Source of the DNA: Streptomyces sp. ISL-12
GTDB taxonomy: Bacteria > Actinomycetota > Actinomycetes > Streptomycetales > Streptomycetaceae
Length of the DNA stretch: 64,000 nucleotides
Assembly (NCBI RefSeq): GCF_018614415.1
Contig: NZ_JAGGOO010000081.1
Location: 1 to 64,000 of the forward strand
Direction of reading: 5' to 3'
Below the pieces are notes generated by a model. That model ran no database searches and was not told the origin of the DNA. It worked only from the letters and a program-made list of their open reading frames with translations. A program made the position numbers and the translations under genes. Shown piece by piece: positions 1 to 7,045 of the stretch; within the stretch, counting starts at the first letter, position 1, and every line of letters begins with the position of its first letter.

Positions 1-1141
1 GCCCCGCCCCGGCGCGGTCCCGGACGGCCCCTGAGGGGCCCCGGACGGCCTCCACGGAGTCCACGACCGCCACCGCCGCGGCCAGCGCCCTCGCCCGGTC
101 CGGGGCGTGGCCGAGGGCGCGGGCGGCCTCGTAGGACCTGCGGCGCAGGTCCTCGTCGAGGGACCGGGCCAGCGGCAGCAGCGCGTCGCGGATGAATGTC
201 TCCCGGCGGGTCAGCCGCAGTTCCGGGCTGCCCCGCCGGACGAACCCGGCGCGGTCCCCGGCGACCGTGCGCATCAGCACGTACAGCGGGCGCAGTTCGC
301 GGTGGGCGAGCCGGACCCGCCAACGGTCGTGCAGGTACTGTCCGGCGTGCGGCAGGATGAAGCCGGCCGCGATCAGCACGGCGGAGACGCAGGCGGCCGC
401 CGGGGCCACGTCCGTGTTGAGCCGGTCCAGGTCGTGCCCCGTCCAGCGGGCGACGACGGCGGTGAGTTTGGCGGCGTCGAACAGCAGGTTCATCGCGTAG
501 CCCACGCCCAGGAACTTCAGGCCCCAGCGCAGCCAGGCGTCCAGGCCGTCGGCGCGGATCCAGTTGCGGATCAGCCGGGACGTGATGAGCGCGGCCGTGG
601 TGTGCGCGAGCAGGTAGAGCAGGATCATCTCGCGCATGAACGGCGTGGTGGCGTAGTACGTGTCCAGGTCCCGCAGCCGCTCCACGGGCGCGTGCGCGAG
701 GGCGAACAGCACCCACAGGGCGACGATCACGCCCGCGTAGACGCCGACGACCCAGCGGGCGGCGCGGCGGGTGGCGCCCGAGCGGCCGGACCGGTCGTCC
801 AGGTCACCCCGCCCGCCCCGGTCGTCCAGGTCGCCCCGCCCGCCCCGCCAGGCGATGATCAGCAGCAGACACGACCCGCAGAACGCGGTGAGCAGCGAAT
901 ACACCCAGGGCGCCGAGATGTTGGGCACGCCGGTGAGCCGGTTGACGCGGGCGATGGTCGAGGGCGCGACGAAGACGAACACCGCGCAGGCCAGCAGCAG
1001 CAGACCGCCGACCGCGCGCAGCATCGGGTCGGCCCGGAAGCGGATGATCACGGGCAGCTTGATGGTCAGGGCGGCGGCCAGCACGGTGGCCGGGATCCAC
1101 CAGAAGTCCGTGTAGAAACCGCTGAGGACCGCGAAGTCCAT
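1..1141 (-). CDS. MAB_1171c-like / DUF6545 integral membrane protein (C-terminus cut by window edge)
   Basis: The - strand frame is open from an ATG at 1141 (behind GGGGGAG) to the window edge, so the C-terminus is missing. The product starts MDFAVLSGFYTDFWWIP and has about seven hydrophobic segments in its first 250 residues, then a soluble part containing ELRPLYVLMRTVAGDR. This layout matches the MAB_1171c putative transporter family (DUF6545), whose substrate is unknown. A Gly/Asp/Arg-rich loop near residue 105 is encoded by two adjacent 27-bp copies (793-846). The family is often found beside XRE-type regulators, but none is visible on this side. Family assignment is from recalled sequence character and is moderately sure; function is unknown. 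Confidence 0.7.
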   Translation of the reverse strand, partial: MDFAVLSGFYTDFWWIPATVLAAALTIKLPVIIRFRADPMLRAVGGLLLLACAVFVFVAPSTIARVNRLTGVPNISAPWVYSLLTAFCGSCLLLIIAWRGGRGDLDDRGGRGDLDDRSGRSGATRRAARWVVGVYAGVIVALWVLFALAHAPVERLRDLDTYYATTPFMREMILLYLLAHTTAALITSRLIRNWIRADGLDAWLRWGLKFLGVGYAMNLLFDAAKLTAVVARWTGHDLDRLNTDVAPAAACVSAVLIAAGFILPHAGQYLHDRWRVRLAHRELRPLYVLMRTVAGDRAGFVRRGSPELRLTRRETFIRDALLPLARSLDEDLRRRSYEAARALGHAPDRARALAAAVAVVDSVEAVRGPSGAVRDRAGAG

Positions 1142-1231
1142 CGCTCCCCCTTCGCGACTCCTCCGGCCCGCCGTTCGGCGGGGTACAGAGCGTACGCGCC
1201 TGTGGATGTGCGCGTCATCGTGTCCAACCCA

Positions 1232-1297
1232 TTGACGTGGGAGGTGTTCGACTTTACGGTCCGTTCGAAGTTACGGGCATCATTCGAGATACCGAAC
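1232..1297 (+). promoter_or_regulatory. Promoter with TTCGA operator array, arabinan operon
   Basis: TTGACG (1232-1237) and TACGGT (1255-1260) are separated by 17 bp, a good vegetative -35/-10 pair. TTCGA-type half sites at 1247, 1264 and 1284 and a CGAAC at 1293 overlap the -10 and the predicted transcript start, the expected position for a repressor. The same promoter and half-site layout recurs before the second arabinanase (23511-23575). No regulator gene for it is seen in the window. Confidence 0.65.
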
Positions 1298-1345
1298 ACC
1301 AGGGGACCGGTGTGCCCGGTCACCGACGGACAGATGGGGCAGGGC

Positions 1346-2704
1346 ATGGGACGACCTGGCCTGAATCGCAGGCAACTTCTCGCCGGACTCGGCGGGTTGA
1401 CGGTCGCCGGAAGCTTCGGCTTCGCGGCGCTCGGAACCGGAGCCGACGCGCTCGCCTCCGGAGCGGACACCCGCGTGCGCTACTGGAACCTCTTCAGCGG
1501 CGGCGACGGATACAACATGATCGCGATGCTGGACTCCTTCCGTAAGGACAATCCGGGCATCGAGGTGAAGGACTCCACCCTCCAGTGGGGCAGCCCCTTC
1601 TACACCAAGCTCGCCATGGCCGCGGCGGGCAACCGCGCACCGGACCTCGGCGTGATGCACCTGGGCCGCGTCACCGGCTTCTCGCCCGGCCGCCTCCTGG
1701 ACCCCTGGGACGTCGACCTGCTCGCCAAGTACGGCGTACGGGAGCGGGACTTCAACCCCGAGCTGTGGAAACGCGCCGTCATCGACGGCAAGCTCTACGC
1801 CCTCCCGCTCGACATCCACGTCCAGCTCTGCTTCTACCGCAAGGACGTGCTGGGGAAGGCGGGCCTGCTCGGCGCCGACGGGCACATGGTGTCGCCCACC
1901 TCGGTCGACGAGTGGTTCGCGATGCTGAAGGAGGCCAAGGCGGCCACCAAGAAGGGGCTGCAGACCATCGGCCTGTGGCACAACGACCAGAACTTCCAGT
2001 GGTGGTTCTTCGTCGCCTTCTACACCCAGCTCGGCGGCACCTGGTTCAGCGCCGACAACACCGAGGTCACCTTCGACACCGACAAGGCCACCCAGGTCCT
2101 GGAGTTCCTGCGCCGGCACCTCGCCGAGGGGTACGCCGACCCGGGCTTCGGCGGCTCCGCGGGCGCCGAGCAGTTCGTCAACGGCTCCCCCTTCTGCTGG
2201 GAGGGCAACTGGTCGGTGCCGGTCTTCGACAGCGCGAAGGTCGAGTACGGGGCGGTCCCGCTGCCGCCCGTCTTCGGCAAGCAGGCCACCCACGCCGAGT
2301 CGCACTCCTTCGTGCTGCCGCACCAGTCCGGCCGCGGCGGCGCCACCAACGAGGGCGCCCACCGCCTCGCCGCCTACGTCGTCAAGCACGCCCGGCAGTG
2401 GGCGGCCGGCGGACACATCCCCGCCTACACCCCCACCCTGACCACGGCCGCGTACCAGAAGCTCCAGCCGCAGAGCGAGTACGTCACGGCGATGGACCAC
2501 CAGGCCACCGAGCCCAAGGTGTGGTTCGCCGGGTCCACCGGCATCCTCGCCCAGCGCGTCGGCCCGATCGTCGTCTCCTCGACGACCGGCTCCGCGAAGC
2601 CGGACGCCGTCGCCCGAAAGATGAAGAGCACCCTGGCCACGCTGCTCGCCATGAAGAACCCGATGGACGGCAAGACCGCCGCCGAGGGAGGTGCGGTCGC
2701 ATGA
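1346..2704 (+). CDS. CUT1-type ABC transporter substrate-binding protein (Tat-exported)
   Basis: Extracellular sugar-binding protein of family 1, the capture component of an importer for arabinan-derived oligosaccharides. That substrate is inferred from the neighbours. The ATG at 1346 gives a twin-arginine signal (NRRQLLAGLGG, residues 7-17) followed by a hydrophobic stretch; an in-frame ATG at 1334 is an alternative. The mature part has the look of this fold, with an early RVRYWNLFSGGDG strand and several Trp-rich segments (WHNDQNFQWWFF) suited to sugar stacking. The stop overlaps the permease start (ATGA at 2701-2704), so the two are translationally coupled. The upstream promoter/operator is shared with the second arabinanase gene. 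Confidence 0.88.
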   Translation: MGRPGLNRRQLLAGLGGLTVAGSFGFAALGTGADALASGADTRVRYWNLFSGGDGYNMIAMLDSFRKDNPGIEVKDSTLQWGSPFYTKLAMAAAGNRAPDLGVMHLGRVTGFSPGRLLDPWDVDLLAKYGVRERDFNPELWKRAVIDGKLYALPLDIHVQLCFYRKDVLGKAGLLGADGHMVSPTSVDEWFAMLKEAKAATKKGLQTIGLWHNDQNFQWWFFVAFYTQLGGTWFSADNTEVTFDTDKATQVLEFLRRHLAEGYADPGFGGSAGAEQFVNGSPFCWEGNWSVPVFDSAKVEYGAVPLPPVFGKQATHAESHSFVLPHQSGRGGATNEGAHRLAAYVVKHARQWAAGGHIPAYTPTLTTAAYQKLQPQSEYVTAMDHQATEPKVWFAGSTGILAQRVGPIVVSSTTGSAKPDAVARKMKSTLATLLAMKNPMDGKTAAEGGAVA

Positions 2705-3642
2705 CGACGACCAGCGCTGAGACCGTCATCCGCCCGGCGCGCGCCAAGGCCGCCGCCGACAGCGTGACCGTCCGCCGCAAGCAGGGCTTCCAGCACGGCG
2801 GCTGGTTCGTCGCCCCGTTCCTGCTGCTGTTCACGCTCTTCGTGATCTGGCCGCTGGTGCGCGGCGTCTGGCTCAGCTTCACCGACGCCAACATCTCCGG
2901 CGACGCCGCGAGCTTCGTGGGCCTCGACAACTACCGGGAGGCCCTGGGCGACTCGCTGATGTGGGACGCGCTCGGCCACAGCGCGTTCTTCACGCTGCTG
3001 GTGGTGCCCTGCATCACCGTCCTCGCCTTCCTCCTCGCGATGCTCGCCCACCACATCGAGCGCGGCAAGTGGCTGTGGCGGCTCTGCTTCTTCCTGCCGT
3101 TCCTGCTGCCGTCCACCGTCGCGGGCAACCTGTGGCAGTGGCTGTTCAACCCCGGCAACGGCATGATCAACCACGTCTTCGGCCTGGAGACGCCCTGGCT
3201 GACCGACAAGTCGTACGCCATGTTCGCCATCGTCATCTGCACCCTGTGGTGGACGGTCGGCTTCAGCTTCCTGCTCTACCTCGCCGCCCTCCAGGGCATC
3301 CCCGCCCACCTCTACGAGGCCGCGCGCCTCGACGGGGCCAACGCCTGGCACCGCATGGTCCACATCACCCTGCCGATGCTGCGCAACATCACCGGCCTGG
3401 TCGTCGCCCTGCAGATCCTGGCCTCGCTCCAGGTCTTCGACCAGGCCGTGGTGATGACCGACTTCACCACCGGCCCGGAGGACAGCACCCGCACCTTCGT
3501 GCAGTACACCCTCGAACAGGGCTTCACCAGCTACCGCGTGGGCTACGCCTCCGCGATCTCCATCATCTTCTTCGTGCTCATCGCGGCCGTCGCCCTGGGG
3601 CGGATGTGGCTGCTGCGCAACCGTGAGGAGGGCGGCCGATGA
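2701..3642 (+). CDS. Sugar ABC transporter permease (MalF-like)
   Basis: A 313-residue inner-membrane permease starting MTTTSAETVIRP, with six predicted membrane segments beginning at GGWFVAPFLLLFTLFVIWPL. It carries the EAA coupling loop (EAARLDGANAWHRMVHITLP, about residue 215) that docks onto an ABC ATPase. Its start overlaps the binding-protein stop by 4 bp and its stop overlaps the next permease by 4 bp, a tightly coupled cassette. No ATPase is encoded in this operon. Streptomyces CUT1 importers generally share the MsiK ATPase, so this one probably does too. A much longer open frame reading in from 1585 is a GC-rich artefact. Confidence 0.92.
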   Translation: MTTTSAETVIRPARAKAAADSVTVRRKQGFQHGGWFVAPFLLLFTLFVIWPLVRGVWLSFTDANISGDAASFVGLDNYREALGDSLMWDALGHSAFFTLLVVPCITVLAFLLAMLAHHIERGKWLWRLCFFLPFLLPSTVAGNLWQWLFNPGNGMINHVFGLETPWLTDKSYAMFAIVICTLWWTVGFSFLLYLAALQGIPAHLYEAARLDGANAWHRMVHITLPMLRNITGLVVALQILASLQVFDQAVVMTDFTTGPEDSTRTFVQYTLEQGFTSYRVGYASAISIIFFVLIAAVALGRMWLLRNREEGGR

Positions 3643-4496
3643 CGACCGTACCGATGACCAGGCGGCCCCGCCGGTCCTGGACCCCCAGCCAGATCGTCCT
3701 CACCCTGCTCGGCGTCGCCGTCTCCGCGGTGATGCTCTCCCCCCTCCTGTGGGCCCTGTTCACCTCGCTCAAGTCGGAGACCGAGTCCGTCGAGGTGCCC
3801 ACCCACTGGCTGCCCGAGGACTGGACCGGCCAGGCGTGGTCGGCCATCTTCGAGAACGGCAACATCACCAACTGGTTCGTGAACTCCCTGGTCGTGTCGG
3901 TGTGCGTGACCGCCGTCGTCCTCCTGGTCAGCAGCCTGGCCGGATACGGCTTCGCCCGCACCGAGTTCCGCGGCAAGGGCCTGCTCATGGGCGTGGTGAT
4001 GGCGGGGCTGATGATCTCCCCGGCCGTACTCGGCGTCCCCCTGTTCACCACCGTCCAGCAGATGGGGATGGTCGACACCTACTGGGGCATGATCCTGCCG
4101 CAGTGCGCGCCCGCCGCGATGGTCTACATCCTCTACAAGTTCTTCCAGGGCGTCCCGCGCGAACTGGAGGAGGCCGCGTTCATCGACGGAGCCGGCCGCT
4201 GGCGCGTCTTCTTCACGATCATCCTCCCGCTCTCCCGCCCCTCCCTCGCGGCGGTCGGCATCTTCACCTTCATCAGCTCCTGGAACAACTTCCTGTGGCC
4301 GTACATGGTGACCAACAACCCCGACCTGATGACCATGCCGAACGGCATCGCGACCGTCATGAACTCCTACGGCATCCAGTGGGCCCAGCTCATGGCCGGC
4401 GGCCTGATGGCGGGCCTGCCCCTGATCATCGTCTTCGTCTTCTTCCAGCGGCAGATCGTGGCGGGTGTGGCGCACACCGGCCTCGCCGGCCAGTAA
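3639..4496 (+). CDS. Sugar ABC transporter permease (MalG-like)
   Basis: The second half of the permease heterodimer: 285 residues, six membrane segments and the EAA loop (EAAFIDGAGRWRVFFTIILP, about residue 178). The N-terminus MTTVPMTRRPRRSWTPSQ is basic and cytoplasmic. It overlaps the upstream permease by 4 bp and ends 21 bp before the arabinanase gene, so import and degradation genes are one transcription unit. The family is clear from the typical MalG-type LAGYGFARTEFRG region and the C-terminal VFVFFQRQIVAGVAHTGLAG segment (the QRxIVxGxxxGAVKG pattern of the family). Confidence 0.92.
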   Translation: MTTVPMTRRPRRSWTPSQIVLTLLGVAVSAVMLSPLLWALFTSLKSETESVEVPTHWLPEDWTGQAWSAIFENGNITNWFVNSLVVSVCVTAVVLLVSSLAGYGFARTEFRGKGLLMGVVMAGLMISPAVLGVPLFTTVQQMGMVDTYWGMILPQCAPAAMVYILYKFFQGVPRELEEAAFIDGAGRWRVFFTIILPLSRPSLAAVGIFTFISSWNNFLWPYMVTNNPDLMTMPNGIATVMNSYGIQWAQLMAGGLMAGLPLIIVFVFFQRQIVAGVAHTGLAGQ

Positions 4497-4517
4497 CCCA
4501 CCCCCAGGGAACCCGAC

Positions 4518-5483
4518 TTGAGACGCTTCCGACTCGCGGCACTGCTCGCCGCGGCCGTCGTCGCCCTGCTCCCGTCCACCGCGACGGCGGCCACCTACCC
4601 CGACCCGCGGCCCGTCACGGGCCAGCAGATCATCCACGACCCGACCGTCATCCGCCTGAAGTCCGGCGGCTACGTGGCGTACTCCACCGGCGGGGTCATC
4701 GGCGCCCGCACCTCCACCGACCGTGAGCACTGGGAGGACGCGGGCAACGCCTTCGCCACGCCCCCGTCCTGGTGGTACGAGTACAACGCCACCGGCGACC
4801 CGTGGGCGCCGGACATCAGCTACCGGGCCGGCCGCTACTGGCTGTACTACGCCGTCTCCTCCTGGGGCACCAACCACTCCGCGATCGGCGTGGCCACCTC
4901 CCCGACCGGCCTGCCCGGCACCTGGACCGACCAGGGCAAGGTCTTCACCTCCGAGACCACCGACACCTGGAACGCCATCGACCCGGCGCTGATCCGCGCC
5001 GACGGCAAACTGTGGATGGCGTTCGGCTCGTACTGGTCCGGCATCCGCATGGTCGAACTCGACCCCCGCACCGGCAAGGCGCTCCCCGGCACCACCGTCC
5101 ACCACCTGGCCACCCGCCCCGACGAGCCCTACGCCGTCGAGGGCCCGTACATCGTCAAGCACGGCCGCTACTACTACCTCTTCGCCTCCTACGACGCCTG
5201 CTGCTCGGGCGTGAACTCCACGTACAAGATCCGCGTCGGCCGCTCGGCGTCGGTCACCGGCCCTTACGTCGACAGCACCGGCACCCCGATGCCGGCGGGC
5301 GGCGGCGACCTCCTCCTGGCGGGCCACGGCCGCTACATCGGCACGGGCGGCCAGTCCGTGTTCCGCGACCGGGGCCGCGACGTCCTCGCCTACCACTACT
5401 ACGACGCCGAGGACGAGGGCACGCCCAAGCTCGGCCTGAACGACCTGACCTGGCAGAAGAACGGCTGGCCGGTGGTCCGTTAG
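4518..5483 (+). CDS. Secreted GH43 arabinan endo-1,5-alpha-L-arabinosidase
   Basis: Endo-arabinanase cleaving internal alpha-1,5 links of arabinan outside the cell. TTG start at 4518 after CAGGGA. A Sec signal peptide (RRFRLAALLAAAVVALLPSTATAA) is followed by a five-bladed propeller domain. The GH43 triad is visible: Asp41 in HDPTVI (general base), Asp155 in NAIDPAL (pKa tuner) and Glu208 in VEGPYI (general acid). It lies 21 bp after the permease and 49 bp before the GH51 gene, fitting a route of extracellular cutting, import and intracellular release of arabinose. A paralogue with the same triad spacing lies at 23602. Confidence 0.93.
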   Translation: MRRFRLAALLAAAVVALLPSTATAATYPDPRPVTGQQIIHDPTVIRLKSGGYVAYSTGGVIGARTSTDREHWEDAGNAFATPPSWWYEYNATGDPWAPDISYRAGRYWLYYAVSSWGTNHSAIGVATSPTGLPGTWTDQGKVFTSETTDTWNAIDPALIRADGKLWMAFGSYWSGIRMVELDPRTGKALPGTTVHHLATRPDEPYAVEGPYIVKHGRYYYLFASYDACCSGVNSTYKIRVGRSASVTGPYVDSTGTPMPAGGGDLLLAGHGRYIGTGGQSVFRDRGRDVLAYHYYDAEDEGTPKLGLNDLTWQKNGWPVVR

Positions 5484-5532
5484 CCACCGTCCCCCTCCCC
5501 GGACCGGACACCCACCCCCCTGGAAGGAAAAA

Positions 5533-7038
5533 ATGCGCACCGCCCGCTTCACCCTCGACCCCGCCTTCACCGTCGCCGAAGTGAACCCCCGCCTCTTCGG
5601 CTCCTTCGTCGAACACCTCGGCCGCTGCGTCTACACCGGCGTCTACGAGCCCGGCCACCCCACCGCCGACGAGGCCGGCCTGCGCCAGGACGTCCTGGAC
5701 CTGGTCAGGGAACTCGGCGTCACCGCCATCCGCTACCCCGGCGGCAACTTCGTCTCCGGCTACAAGTGGGAGGACTCCGTCGGCCCCGTCGAGGACCGCC
5801 CCCGCCGCCTCGACCTCGCCTGGCGCTCCACGGAGACCAACCGCTTCGGCCTCTCCGAGTACATCGCGTTCCTGAAGAAGATCGGCCCCCAGGCCGAGCC
5901 GATGATGGCCGTCAACCTCGGCACCCGCGGCGTCGCCGAGGCCCTGGAACTCCAGGAGTACGCCAACCACCCCTCCGGTACCGCCCTGTCGGACCTCCGT
6001 GTCGAGCACGGCGACAAGGACCCCTTCGGCATCAGGCTGTGGTGCCTGGGCAACGAGATGGACGGCCCCTGGCAGACCGGCCACAAGACCGCCGAGGAGT
6101 ACGGCCGGGTCGCCGCCGAGACCGCCCGCGCCATGCGCCAGATCGACCCCGGCGTCGAACTGGTCGCCTGCGGCAGCAGCGGCCAGGCCATGGAGACCTT
6201 CGCCGAGTGGGAGGCGACGGTCCTCAAGGAGACCTACGACCTCGTCGACTTCATCTCCCTGCACGCCTACTACGAGCCCCTCGACGGCGACGTCGACTCC
6301 TTCCTGGCCTCCGCCGTGGACATGGAGTCGTTCATCGAGAACGTCGTCGCCACCTGCGACCACATAGGCGCCCGCCTGAAGTCCAAGAAGAAGATCAACC
6401 TCTCCTTCGACGAGTGGAACGTCTGGTACCTCTCCCGCACCGACGCCGAGGTCGCCGCCCTCGACTGGCCCGAGGCCCCCCGCCTCCTGGAGGACAACTA
6501 CAGCGTCACCGACGCCGTCGTCTTCGGTTCCCTGCTGATCGCCCTGCTCCGGCACGCCGACCGCGTCACCGTCGCCTGCCTCGCCCAGCTCGTCAACGTC
6601 ATCGCCCCGATCATGACCGAGCCGGGCGGCCCGGCCTGGCGGCAGACCACCTTCTTCCCCTTCGCCGCCGCCTCGCGGTACGGCCGCGGCCAGGTCCTCG
6701 ACGTCCGCGTGGACTCACCGACGTACGAGACGAAGAAGTACGGCGAGGCCGACCTGCTGCACGCCACCGCCGTGCGCGCCGAGGACGGCACGGTCACCGT
6801 CTTCGCCGTCAACCGCTCCCGCACCGACGCGCTCCCCCTCGACGTGGCCCTCAACGGCCTGGACCTCACCGAGGTCGTCGAGCACAGCGCCCTCGCGGAC
6901 GCCGACCCCGAGGCCCGCAACACCCTCGCCGAGCCGGAGCGCGTCGTCCCGCACCCGGTGGACGGCACGGCCCTGGACGGCGGCCGGCTGACCGCCACCC
7001 TGGAGCCGCTGTCCTGGAACGTGATCCGCCTGGCCTGA
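5533..7038 (+). CDS. abfA: GH51 alpha-L-arabinofuranosidase, cytoplasmic
   Basis: Releases arabinose from the ends of imported arabino-oligosaccharides. The protein has 501 residues, the usual GH51 length, and no signal peptide. The acid/base Glu175 lies in CLGNEMDGPW and the nucleophile Glu294 in NLSFDEWNVWY, the same numbering as recalled for the Geobacillus AbfA enzyme. A (beta/alpha)8 barrel is followed by a beta-sandwich ending LEPLSWNVIRLA. The ATG follows GGAAGGAAAAA. It is the last gene of the arabinan operon and ends 7 bp before the converging GH35-like gene. Confidence 0.95.
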   Translation: MRTARFTLDPAFTVAEVNPRLFGSFVEHLGRCVYTGVYEPGHPTADEAGLRQDVLDLVRELGVTAIRYPGGNFVSGYKWEDSVGPVEDRPRRLDLAWRSTETNRFGLSEYIAFLKKIGPQAEPMMAVNLGTRGVAEALELQEYANHPSGTALSDLRVEHGDKDPFGIRLWCLGNEMDGPWQTGHKTAEEYGRVAAETARAMRQIDPGVELVACGSSGQAMETFAEWEATVLKETYDLVDFISLHAYYEPLDGDVDSFLASAVDMESFIENVVATCDHIGARLKSKKKINLSFDEWNVWYLSRTDAEVAALDWPEAPRLLEDNYSVTDAVVFGSLLIALLRHADRVTVACLAQLVNVIAPIMTEPGGPAWRQTTFFPFAAASRYGRGQVLDVRVDSPTYETKKYGEADLLHATAVRAEDGTVTVFAVNRSRTDALPLDVALNGLDLTEVVEHSALADADPEARNTLAEPERVVPHPVDGTALDGGRLTATLEPLSWNVIRLA

Positions 7039-7045
7039 GCCGCGT

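Noticed and set aside
1585..2700. Long open frame preceding the first permease
   Set aside because: It is the same frame as the permease but antisense in codon bias; the real start overlaps the binding-protein stop at 2701.
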